Assembly: GCA_050180895.1 (NCBI GenBank)
Contig: JBFXDS010000023.1
Location: 1 to 24,403, forward strand
Direction of reading: 5' to 3'
Length of the DNA: 24,403 nt
Source of the DNA: JBGPEQ01 sp050180895
GTDB taxonomy: Bacteria > Pseudomonadota > Alphaproteobacteria > Dongiales > Dongiaceae
Positions 1 to 7,062 of the stretch are shown here, one piece after another. The position numbers were made by a program, and so were the translations under genes. The stretch's first letter is position 1. Each line of letters opens with the position of its first letter. A model generated the notes under the pieces. That model saw only the letters and a list, made by a program, of their open reading frames with translations. It did no database searches and was not told the origin of the DNA.

Positions 1-108
1 CCCGCAAAGCTCGCCCTCATGGCCGTCCTGCGCAAACTCCTCTGCAGCCTCAACGCCATGATCCGAGATCAACGCGACTGGAGCGAACCCCTCACACACA
101 CAGCTTGA
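1..108 (+). mobile_element. C-terminal end of an IS110-family transposase (partial, cut by window edge)
   Basis: Reading frame 1 is open from the first base to a TGA at 106-108 and encodes 35 residues. These include PAKLALMAVLRKLL, then a short basic stretch and RDW near the end. This looks like the tail of the Transposase_20 (IS116/IS110/IS902) domain, where a PxKxALxAxxRKLL segment is typical. IS110 enzymes are DEDD recombinases that move circular intermediates. The catalytic part lies left of the window, so activity cannot be judged. The element has no terminal inverted repeats to mark its right end, which must lie between 109 and about 155. The next gene begins almost immediately, so the insertion sits right in front of the glycosylase gene. 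Family assignment from 35 residues is fairly but not fully secure. Confidence 0.72.
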
Positions 109-155
109 ACAACACAGTTGCTACAACGAATGGCAGCGAGTTGGTAGGGTGGGGC

Positions 156-1016
156 ATGGCGGGATCGATGGACCCATTGGCGGCGCTGCGCTGGCTGGTC
201 GAGGCGGGAGCGGACGAGGCGATCGGCGAGGCCCCGGTCGACCGCTATGCGGCGAGCGCCCTGCCCGCCCGGCCGGCCGTGCCGCCGCCGCCCGCGCGGC
301 CGGGCGCGCCGGCGGCGCCTGTCGCGCGCCCGGCCCCCGCGGCCGCGCCGCTGCCGGGGTCACCGGGTTCAACCCGGGGATCGGCGGCGGTGCAGTCGGC
401 GCGTGACCTGGCGGCGGCGGCGCGCAACGTGGCCGAGCTGGCGGAGGCGCTGGCGGCCTTCGACGGCTGCCCGCTGAAGCGGACGGCGACCAATTTGGTC
501 TTCGCCGACGGCAACCCGGAGGCGCGGATCATGCTGATCGGCGAGGCGCCGGGGGGAGACGAGGACCGGCTGGGGCGGCCGTTCGTCGGCGTCAGCGGCC
601 AGCTCCTCGACCGCATGCTGGCCTGCATCGGGCTCGACCGCCGCGCGGCCTACATCACCAACGTCATCTTCTGGCGGCCGCCGGGCAACCGGCCGCCGAC
701 GGCGGCCGAGGTCGCCGCCTGCCTGCCCTTCGTCGAGCGGCACATCGAGCTGGTGGCCCCGGACCTGCTGGTGCTGCTGGGTGCCGCCGCGGCGCAGACC
801 CTGCTCGCCCGCAGCGACGGAATCTCGCGGCTGCGCGGCCGGTGGTTCCCCTATGAGAGCGCCGGCATGGTGCGTCCGGTGCCGGCCATGCCGACCTATC
901 ACCCAGCTTTTCTGTTAAGGCAGCCGGCGCAGAAAAGGGCCGCCTGGCGCGACTGGCTGGCCATCCTGGCGCGCCTCAAAAATGACACGGGACCCCCTAT
1001 TAGTAGTAGTCACTAA
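156..1016 (+). CDS. Uracil-DNA glycosylase, family-4-like (alphaproteobacterial type)
   Basis: It would remove uracil from DNA in base excision repair in the cytoplasm. Motif 1 is GEAPGGDEDRLGRPFVG followed by SGQLLDRML, and motif 2 is HPAFLLR near the C-terminus; both are hallmarks of the family-4 UDG fold. A Pro/Ala-rich, low-complexity linker follows the N-terminal helix (LAALRWLVEAGADEAI). In family 4 enzymes four Cys hold a 4Fe-4S cluster. Here only the Cys of GCPL and of AACLPF align; the other two positions read F (FDGC) and W (IFWRPPGNR). The start is uncertain. The frame is open from TTG 105, but that overlaps the transposase stop, so ATG 156 (behind TAGGGTGGGG) or ATG 168 (MDPLAALRW) is more likely. 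The final residues (NDTGPPISSSH) look like a loose tail of different base composition. Confidence 0.88.
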   Translation: MAGSMDPLAALRWLVEAGADEAIGEAPVDRYAASALPARPAVPPPPARPGAPAAPVARPAPAAAPLPGSPGSTRGSAAVQSARDLAAAARNVAELAEALAAFDGCPLKRTATNLVFADGNPEARIMLIGEAPGGDEDRLGRPFVGVSGQLLDRMLACIGLDRRAAYITNVIFWRPPGNRPPTAAEVAACLPFVERHIELVAPDLLVLLGAAAAQTLLARSDGISRLRGRWFPYESAGMVRPVPAMPTYHPAFLLRQPAQKRAAWRDWLAILARLKNDTGPPISSSH

Positions 1017-1096
1017 AAGTGAAATTCATATAAATTGCGTGTACACATTCCTGACAGCGGTTGTCCGGGCACGACCGCATCAGGTAGTTGTGATGC
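1017..1096 (+). promoter_or_regulatory. AT-rich spacer, probable promoter region of slt
   Basis: This 80-nt gap is clearly more AT-rich than both neighbours (for example TTCATATAAATTGCG near 1025-1039). The low-GC composition continues into the first codons of slt. It is the only obvious place for a promoter driving slt and moaB. I could not identify a convincing -35/-10 pair with correct spacing, so this is a regional call only. Confidence 0.3.
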
Positions 1097-2680
1097 ATGC
1101 AAGTGTTTACGGAATGTTTACCTTTTCGTGCCCGGAGCGCCTGCGCCGGGCTGCTCGCCTGCCTCACCCTGGCCATGCCGGCGGCGGCCGGCGCGGAAGA
1201 CGCGGGAGCGATCACCGCCGCGCTGCCGCCGCCCGATCTGCAGATCGATGCGGCCAGCGGCCTGCCGCGGCCGCTCGACGCGGCCGACGCCGACCGCTAC
1301 GCGGCGATCTTCCGCCTGCAGCGGGACGGCAACTGGCGGGCCGCCGACGCGATCATCGGCCGGCTGACCGACCAGCGCCTGCTCGGCCACGCCCTCGCCC
1401 AGCGCTACCTGCACCCGAAATACCGCTCGGCCTACCCCGAGCTGCAGGCCTGGCTGGCCCGCTATGACGACCATCCGCAGGCGCAGCGCATCTACCGCCT
1501 GGCCATGGTGCGCAAGCCGGCCGACGCGGCGGCGCCGGAGATGCCGGACACCGTCGTCAACCGGGTCGGCAATCCCGACCGCGGCGGCGAGCCCGCGAGC
1601 CTCAACTGGCTGTCCGGGCTGGCCGCCTGGCGCGTAAAGGCGATGGGCGAGGCGGCGCGGCAGTTCGAGATCGTGGCCCGCGACGAAGACGGCTCCGACT
1701 GGGCGCGCGCGGCCGGCGCCTTCTGGGCCGCCCGCAGCCACCTGCGCAACCGCCAGCCGGAGACGGCCTCGCGCTGGCTGAGGACCGCCGCCGACTATCC
1801 GCGCACCTTCTACGGCCAGCTCGCCCGCCGCGCCCTCGGGCTGGAGGGCGGGCTGACCTGGACGAGCGCCGCCCGCAGCGACACGCCGCTGAAGCCGGTG
1901 ACGCGCACCCGCGGCGGCAGCCGCGCCCTCGCCCTGCTGCAGGTCGGCCTCGTCGACCTGGCGGAGGACGAATTCTACCTGCTGCTGCGGCGCGGCGGGG
2001 ACCCGAGCCTGACGCCGGCGGTGCTGAAGATCGCGCAGCGGGCCGGCCTGCCCTCGGTGTCGATGCGCATCGCGCTGGCCTTCCAGCGGAAATCCGGCAA
2101 TCTGCTGGACGCCGCGCTCTACCCGGTCCCGGCCTGGAAGCCGGAGGGCGGCTTCACCGTCGACCCGGCGCTGCTGTTCGCGCTGATGCGGCAGGAATCG
2201 GCCTTCAACCCGCGGGCGGAGAGCCCGGCCGGCGCCGCCGGCCTGATGCAGCTGATGCCGGCCACGGCGATGGCGCTGGCCGAGGCCGGCCTCGACCTCG
2301 CCGGCGCCGACAAGAAGGCGCTGTTCGACCCGGTGTTCAACCTGACCCTGGCGCAGCGCTACGTCGCCCGCCTGCTCAAGGACCCCAATGTGCGCGGCGA
2401 CCTGCTGATGCTGGCGGTCGCCTACAACGCCGGCCCCGGCAACCTCGCCAGGTACCGCGCCCAGCCCGGACAGGATTCCGACCCGCTGCTGTTCATCGAG
2501 AGCATCCCCGGGCGGGAGACCCGGCAGTTCGTCGAGCGGGTGCTGACAAACTACTGGATCTACCAGCAGCGGCTGGCGCAGGCGACGCCGTCGCTCGACG
2601 CCCTCGCCGCCGGCGACTGGCCCGGCTACACTGGCGCCGGCAAGATCCAGCAGGCGGCCGCGTCGAATGGCACCTATTGA
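1097..2680 (+). CDS. slt: Soluble lytic murein transglycosylase (GH23)
   Basis: It cleaves the MurNAc-GlcNAc bond of peptidoglycan, forming 1,6-anhydroMurNAc, and acts in the periplasm. The N-terminus has a signal peptide (basic RARS, then a hydrophobic ACAGLLACLTLAMPAAA, cleavage near residue 33). An alpha-helical superhelix-type region fills roughly residues 40-340. The C-terminal SLT domain (about 350-500) shows the family signatures: LFALMRQESAFNPRAESPAGAAGLMQLMP with catalytic Glu367 in RQES, then AYNAGPGNLARY, and RETRQFVERVL. Length (527 aa) is slightly short of E. coli Slt70 but usual for alphaproteobacterial homologues. The last 14 nt overlap moaB, so the two are probably co-transcribed. 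The ATG at 1097 is preferred because it gives a complete signal peptide. Confidence 0.93.
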   Translation: MQVFTECLPFRARSACAGLLACLTLAMPAAAGAEDAGAITAALPPPDLQIDAASGLPRPLDAADADRYAAIFRLQRDGNWRAADAIIGRLTDQRLLGHALAQRYLHPKYRSAYPELQAWLARYDDHPQAQRIYRLAMVRKPADAAAPEMPDTVVNRVGNPDRGGEPASLNWLSGLAAWRVKAMGEAARQFEIVARDEDGSDWARAAGAFWAARSHLRNRQPETASRWLRTAADYPRTFYGQLARRALGLEGGLTWTSAARSDTPLKPVTRTRGGSRALALLQVGLVDLAEDEFYLLLRRGGDPSLTPAVLKIAQRAGLPSVSMRIALAFQRKSGNLLDAALYPVPAWKPEGGFTVDPALLFALMRQESAFNPRAESPAGAAGLMQLMPATAMALAEAGLDLAGADKKALFDPVFNLTLAQRYVARLLKDPNVRGDLLMLAVAYNAGPGNLARYRAQPGQDSDPLLFIESIPGRETRQFVERVLTNYWIYQQRLAQATPSLDALAAGDWPGYTGAGKIQQAAASNGTY

Positions 2681-3212
2681 CGAGAGCAGGCCCTTCCTTC
2701 CGGTCAACATCGCGGTCCTGACCGTCTCCGACACGCGCACCGAGGCCGACGACAAGTCCGGGCGGACCCTGGCCGAGCTGATCACGCGCGACGGCCACCG
2801 GGTCGCCGCCCGCACGATCGTGCGCGACGACGTCGCCGCCATCACCGCGCAGCTCCGCGCCTGGATCGCCGACCCGCATGTCGACGTGGTGATCTCCACC
2901 GGCGGCACCGGGGTGACCGGCCGCGACGTGACGCCGGAGGCCTTCCGCCGGGTCTACGAGAAGGAGATCGAGGGCTTCGGCGAGCTGTTCCGCATGCTCT
3001 CCTACGCCAAGGTGAAGAGCTCGACGATGCAGAGCCGCGCCACCGGCGGGGTGGCCGGCGGCACCTATCTCTTCGCCCTGCCCGGCTCGCCCGGCGCCTG
3101 CCGTGACGGCTGGGAAGAGATTCTCAGGTGGCAGCTCGACAGCCGCTTCCGCCCCTGCAACCTGGTCGAGCTGATGCCGCGGCTGCAGGAGCATCTGACG
3201 GCGGGCGGGTAG
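2667..3212 (+). CDS. moaB: Molybdopterin adenylyltransferase-like protein MoaB
   Basis: MoaB/Mog-type proteins bind molybdopterin and, in many organisms, adenylate it during molybdenum cofactor synthesis in the cytoplasm. The 181-aa product is full length. The N-terminal strand is VNIAVLTVSDTRT. The substrate-binding loop ISTGGTGVTGRD lies at about residues 76-87, followed by DVTPEA. A second conserved loop is SRATGGVAGGTYLFALPGSPGA at about 123-144. The ATG lies inside the end of slt (14-nt overlap), indicating translational coupling. No other Moco genes are in the window. The last 174 nt are repeated, with 17 substitutions, at 12910-13083 in the same orientation, marking the far edge of the lower-GC segment that begins right after this gene. 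Confidence 0.92.
   Translation: MAPIDESRPFLPVNIAVLTVSDTRTEADDKSGRTLAELITRDGHRVAARTIVRDDVAAITAQLRAWIADPHVDVVISTGGTGVTGRDVTPEAFRRVYEKEIEGFGELFRMLSYAKVKSSTMQSRATGGVAGGTYLFALPGSPGACRDGWEEILRWQLDSRFRPCNLVELMPRLQEHLTAGG
3039..3212 (+). repeat. moaB 3'-end repeat, copy A (inside intact moaB)
   Basis: This 174-nt segment encodes MoaB residues 125-181 plus stop. It aligns without gaps to 12910-13083 at 157/174 identical positions by hand count. Both copies read on the + strand, so they are direct repeats 9.7 kb apart bracketing the - strand gene block. The divergence means they are not a fresh duplication. Confidence 0.9.
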
Positions 3213-3253
3213 AATGAATTGTTGCCGGAGCGGAACTTCAACTTCGACGCCGC

Positions 3254-4348
3254 TCATTGGCTGGCAGGCACGGTTACAACCGGCGCAGACCCGCGCGCGC
3301 CGGTTTCCGAAATCGAAAACAGCAGCATCATGAAGCCGAACGTGTACTTGGAGCCGATGTCGGTGTCGGCGATCCAGAACCAGCGCTTCTTATAGGGCAC
3401 CGCGACGTAGGCGTCAGGTGGCGGCGCGTCTCCGCTGACAATCTGCAGCGCGATGGAAGCCCGAGGTTCGCCGGCTTCATCGGCGACAGCGCCGGGTGTT
3501 GCCCTGCCTTCTAAAACGTCCGACGCGGGCACCCGCACGATGGCGGCAAGCTCAAGCATGAGCTCCAGCATCGAGCGCGTAATCATCGGGATTTCATCGT
3601 TCTTGCCCGAGTAGCCGCCGTAGTAGACCTTGAACTCCCGCAGGTCTGGCTTCAGACCCAGGATGCTTCTGATCTCCCGGCTCTTGGCCACGATTTCCGG
3701 ATCCTCGCTCGCTCCGAGCACGATCAGGGAGGTCTCCGAACCGTCCGCCGCTCGCTCGACACGCATCTGGATCGCGCCCGCCAGCTGCAGGTCGCGAATG
3801 AGTTGGGCGAGACGGAGGAACTGCTGATCTCCGGGGCGCTCCATGCTACGTTTGGACTCGTTGCTGATGCCCCTGATCGAATCAAGCGTGATCGGCATGA
3901 CGAGGTCGGCGGCATATCCGGACTGCAGCAGAAACAGCAGGGCGCTCGGCGGGATCGGGGTCATCAGTCTCTTGAGAAAGTCCGTTCCGGTGAGAGGAGC
4001 GTAGATGAGAGTCGGGCGATCGGTGTACTTGCCTTCCGCGGCCACGCTCCCCCCGGTTGTGAACGCTCCCGCAATTCCCGTGTTGTTCGCGGCGTTGAAG
4101 CCCGCGCTGAGGGTGCTTTCAAGCTGATAATTCGCGATCACCTGCGCAATCTCGAGGAAGATCGGCATGTCCCCATAGCGAAGCTTCACGATATTGAGCA
4201 ACGTCTGTTGCTTCCAGGAATCGCCGATCGCTGTCGCATAGTCGATCCGGTCCCGCGGCACGGAACCGGGCCCGACGCTGCTGCACCCGCAAACGACGAG
4301 TGCGACGAGCGTGCAGCCGATTCCCGTCAATATTCGGCGTGCGCTCAT
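3254..4348 (-). CDS. Conserved lipoprotein of unknown function
   Basis: The product has 364 residues and starts MSARRILTGIGCTLVALVV, with a lipobox-like VCGC and acylated Cys predicted at residue 22. It is therefore a periplasm-facing lipoprotein. The mature N-terminus contains KQQTLLNIVKLRYGDMPIFLEIAQV, a segment I associate with an uncharacterised proteobacterial lipoprotein family. No enzymatic motif was seen. Later regions include a Gly-rich middle (FNAANNTGIAGAFTTGG) and a C-terminal part ending in VPYKKRWFWIADTDIGSKYTFGFMMLLFSI, which could be beta-rich. It is the last gene of the - strand group, 58 nt after the membrane protein gene, and converges on moaB with only 41 nt between. An AAGG lies upstream of the ATG. 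Function unknown. Confidence 0.8.
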   Translation of the reverse strand: MSARRILTGIGCTLVALVVCGCSSVGPGSVPRDRIDYATAIGDSWKQQTLLNIVKLRYGDMPIFLEIAQVIANYQLESTLSAGFNAANNTGIAGAFTTGGSVAAEGKYTDRPTLIYAPLTGTDFLKRLMTPIPPSALLFLLQSGYAADLVMPITLDSIRGISNESKRSMERPGDQQFLRLAQLIRDLQLAGAIQMRVERAADGSETSLIVLGASEDPEIVAKSREIRSILGLKPDLREFKVYYGGYSGKNDEIPMITRSMLELMLELAAIVRVPASDVLEGRATPGAVADEAGEPRASIALQIVSGDAPPPDAYVAVPYKKRWFWIADTDIGSKYTFGFMMLLFSISETGARGSAPVVTVPASQ

Positions 4349-4406
4349 TCAAGACCTTCTCTCTTCGCGTGCCAAGCGCCATGCTTACAGTGGGAACAGG
4401 AGATCA

Positions 4407-5591
4407 TCACAGTACGCCCAGCAAGAATTCGAACAGCTCGTCGATGGGCACGAGCATTGCAACCCACGGCGCGAACGGGACAAGCGTCGCCAGCACCAGC
4501 GGGATGACGGTGGTCTTGAGGTCGAAGGGAGCCAGCCGCATCCGGCGCACGACATCGAAGCTGTTGCCGAGATCGGCCAGGGACTGGATATCGGCGCTGC
4601 CGATGATGGCCTCGGAGTCCGCCGCCTCCCGCTTTACCCACTTTCGGTGGAACAGCCAGACGTACTCATGGGCGAGATTGCCGTACTCCAGAAGCCCCTT
4701 GGTCTTCACCGCGAACAGCTTGGTCGAGAAGATGAAGAGGGGACCGACGAAGACGATCAGCACGAGTGCGACATATCCGATCAGAATGTACCGGTAGTCG
4801 CCGAAGACGGCGCGGCCGAGAAAGAAGGTGGTGGCGCCGTTGGCGGACAGTATCGCGGAAAAGGCGGCGATGACGGCCCAGAACTTCGTCTGGGCGATGC
4901 TCAGGAAACCGAGCCCTGCCGCGCCGTCAGGATGCGTCGGGAAGAGCCTCAGGTCCATGCGCGACATGCGCCAGAGGAACCAGCACCAGATCAAGTACCG
5001 CCAGAGCCAGCGCGCGAGCAGAAATTGAAAGATCGGTATGCTGACGATGACATCCCACCAGCCGGCGAGGCTGCGCTGCGGCCCGGCGTTCGTGTCGACG
5101 AACTGCCAGCTGGACAGCGTGCTCGAGACGTCCAGCTTCAGGTACAGCACGCCGACGATGACGAGCAGCACGATCGCCACTTCCGCGAGGACGGAGTTCC
5201 TCATGGAGGCGACCTGCCGGAGGATGCGGCCGAATTCAAGGTAGTCCCGCTTCCTGACCAGGCTGGACTCGATGAAGTTGCGAGCGACCACCATGCTGCG
5301 TGCCTCGACCACCCTTTCGGCAATCACGAGCATGGGAACGCTGATGAGAAAACGGATCGCGGTTGTGACGTCGTACAGGAACGGAATCCCGCGTGCGACA
5401 CCGAGAACGCTGCCTTCAAGGATCGAAAGGAGCAGGAGAGGGAGCCACGCGATTGCCGCCAGGACCGCGGCCCGGTGGATCTCGCGAGAGAGATCGGGCC
5501 GCATCAGATGGGCGAGCGTCATCAGTCGATCGTATGGCCCGCCCTTCAGAAGCGAGAACTCGCCGACGGTTACGGAAGAGGTGTCGCTCAT
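4407..5591 (-). CDS. Polytopic inner-membrane protein of unknown function
   Basis: The 394-aa product has about seven hydrophobic segments. Approximate residues are 42-64, 78-96, 135-153, 183-208 (Trp-rich, RWLWRYLIWCWFLWRM), 238-258, 272-300 and 362-385. Between them is a soluble region with FPTHPDGAAGLGFLSI, a stretch recurrent in uncharacterised multi-pass proteins of proteobacteria. I recognise no transporter or enzyme signature. It follows the BASS transporter gene by 28 nt and precedes the lipoprotein gene, so the three are probably one transcript and may form an envelope complex (inference). The ATG at 5591 has only a weak ribosome binding site. Confidence 0.8.
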   Translation of the reverse strand: MSDTSSVTVGEFSLLKGGPYDRLMTLAHLMRPDLSREIHRAAVLAAIAWLPLLLLSILEGSVLGVARGIPFLYDVTTAIRFLISVPMLVIAERVVEARSMVVARNFIESSLVRKRDYLEFGRILRQVASMRNSVLAEVAIVLLVIVGVLYLKLDVSSTLSSWQFVDTNAGPQRSLAGWWDVIVSIPIFQFLLARWLWRYLIWCWFLWRMSRMDLRLFPTHPDGAAGLGFLSIAQTKFWAVIAAFSAILSANGATTFFLGRAVFGDYRYILIGYVALVLIVFVGPLFIFSTKLFAVKTKGLLEYGNLAHEYVWLFHRKWVKREAADSEAIIGSADIQSLADLGNSFDVVRRMRLAPFDLKTTVIPLVLATLVPFAPWVAMLVPIDELFEFLLGVL

Positions 5592-5619
5592 CCGCTGGGC
5601 GTCGCGCGCTCGGGAGCGC

Positions 5620-6465
5620 TCATGACGCTATTCGTTGCTGCCATTTGCCGTAGATCGTCGCGGCCAGGATAGCGATGACGATGCAGGGAGCGAGGGTTTG
5701 CAGCGGATGTGCCTCCGGAAAATTCAGGTTCCCGATGAGCAGCGCCAATCCCGGATTGCGCATCGCCGCCTCCACCGCCAAACAGACCCGCATTCCCGGT
5801 TCGCGCGGGGCCGACAGGTGGCCGATGCTGAGGGCCGCCACGGGCATGGCAACGACCGCGAGATAGGAAAGCGGATCCAGGCCGAGGAACGCGGCATAGA
5901 GAAACACCATCACGATGGCGATCGTTGCCAGGAGAACCAGGCCGGCGAGCCGCACCAGCTTGCGGCCCCACGGCTCCAGTTGGGGCAGCTTGGCATGGAT
6001 CAGAACGCCCAGCGTGATCGGCAGGAACTGCATGACGAAGACTTGCTGGGCGACTCGCAGGGGATTGATCGTGGCCTCGAAGTCGAGCACCTGCTGTAGA
6101 ATCGTCAGCGTCAGCGGCGTCGTGACGGGAGCCAGCAGCGCGACCAGGAGCTGCAGGTTGGCGGCATAGATCATCGCGCCGCCGGAACCATGCGCCTTGC
6201 CCATGGCCAGGGGTGCGGCCGGCGCCGCCGCGAGCACGGCGAGAGCGACCGCAACGGGCCGTGCCGGCTGCAGGAGCAAGTCGATCGCAACGACGGCAAG
6301 CGGGATCAGAACGACCACCACGGCGAGCGATCGAAGCATCAGGCCAGGATGGTCGAGGGTGAAACGGAGGTTCCGCGGCGCCATGTTCAAGCCGAGGCCG
6401 AACATGCTGACGAACACCGATGCGACCAATCCGTACTTGACGATCGTCAGGATGATCTCGGGCAT
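5620..6465 (-). CDS. Bile acid:sodium symporter (BASS) family transporter
   Basis: The 281-aa protein is almost entirely hydrophobic and predicted to have 9-10 membrane helices. The opening KYGLVASVFVSMFGLGLNM resembles the BASS (SLC10-like) N-terminal helix with a small-residue GLGL segment. PLAMGKAHGSGGAMIYAANL and VEAAMRNPGLALLI sit where BASS proteins have their broken, Asn-containing substrate/Na+ helices (RNPGLALLI is a good family match). Such carriers take up organic anions, for example bile acids, steroid sulfates or pantoate, with sodium. It lies 51 nt after the DUF1622 gene and two genes from an arylsulfatase, so a sulfated organic substrate is possible (inference). It could instead export or import an unrelated anion. 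Confidence 0.82.
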   Translation of the reverse strand: MPEIILTIVKYGLVASVFVSMFGLGLNMAPRNLRFTLDHPGLMLRSLAVVVVLIPLAVVAIDLLLQPARPVAVALAVLAAAPAAPLAMGKAHGSGGAMIYAANLQLLVALLAPVTTPLTLTILQQVLDFEATINPLRVAQQVFVMQFLPITLGVLIHAKLPQLEPWGRKLVRLAGLVLLATIAIVMVFLYAAFLGLDPLSYLAVVAMPVAALSIGHLSAPREPGMRVCLAVEAAMRNPGLALLIGNLNFPEAHPLQTLAPCIVIAILAATIYGKWQQRIAS

Positions 6466-6516
6466 TCCGGCTCTCTTTTCAGCAAGGCCTGCTCCCTGTC
6501 GGCTACGGTCGCCGGA

Positions 6517-6891
6517 TCAACCGGCTTCGCTCGCCGATCCCGGCTCGCCGCCCCGCGCCGGTTCGCGATACTTCTCGATGTCCTTCTCGAGGAAGACGTT
6601 GAGGAAGGTCCGGATGGCGGCAATGGCGGCCAGCTGCCCGATCTCAGCCCAGGTGGGCGAGATCGCGCTGCGCACGATGTCCGCCGCAAGGGCAAACTGC
6701 AGCCCGAGCAGCAGCCACATGCCGAAGTCGACCCAGACCGCCTTGCGCCAGCCATGGACCCCCCTCAGGCCGACGACGTGGCGGAGCGAGTGGACGAACG
6801 CCTCTATCGCCCCATACGCCACCACGCCGACGGCGGCAATCTCGACCGCCAACGCGGTGTAGGCGGCCAGTTGCTTGAGGATCTCCTCCAT
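6517..6891 (-). CDS. DUF1622 family small membrane protein
   Basis: The 124-aa protein starts with a helix MEEILKQLAAYTALAVEIAAVGVVAYGAIEAF and has a second hydrophobic region around WVDFGMWLLLGLQFALAADIVRSA. AADIVRSAISPTW, followed by IRTFLNVFLEKDIE, is characteristic of DUF1622. Two to three membrane helices are predicted. The Asp-Ile-Val-Arg motif at the membrane edge is the most conserved part of the family; no function is established. The charged C-terminal tail (REPARGGEPGSASEAG) looks disordered. It sits between the sulfatase and the BASS transporter genes. The start ATG is directly preceded by AAAAGAGG. Confidence 0.88.
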   Translation of the reverse strand: MEEILKQLAAYTALAVEIAAVGVVAYGAIEAFVHSLRHVVGLRGVHGWRKAVWVDFGMWLLLGLQFALAADIVRSAISPTWAEIGQLAAIAAIRTFLNVFLEKDIEKYREPARGGEPGSASEAG

Positions 6892-7062
6892 CCTCTTTTA
6901 TCCCAACCACTGCGTCCGTCAGCGATTCTGCAGGCGAAATTCGGGCGGCTTCAGGGACAGAGCGCAGCCGCCCGAACTCCACCGCCCTCGCCGCCGCGGC
7001 TACCTGTTCGGCAACGCGAGCGCGACGTGAGCCGATCGAGTCATGGTCGCGGCAGCCGCTCC

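Noticed and set aside
1118..2908. 596-aa open frame on the - strand opposite slt and moaB
   Set aside because: It runs antisense to two clear genes, is rich in Arg/Gly/Gln without a domain, and is the expected result of high third-position GC.
4311..5672. 453-aa open frame on the + strand opposite the polytopic membrane protein
   Set aside because: Very charged, no domain, covers a clear membrane protein on the other strand.
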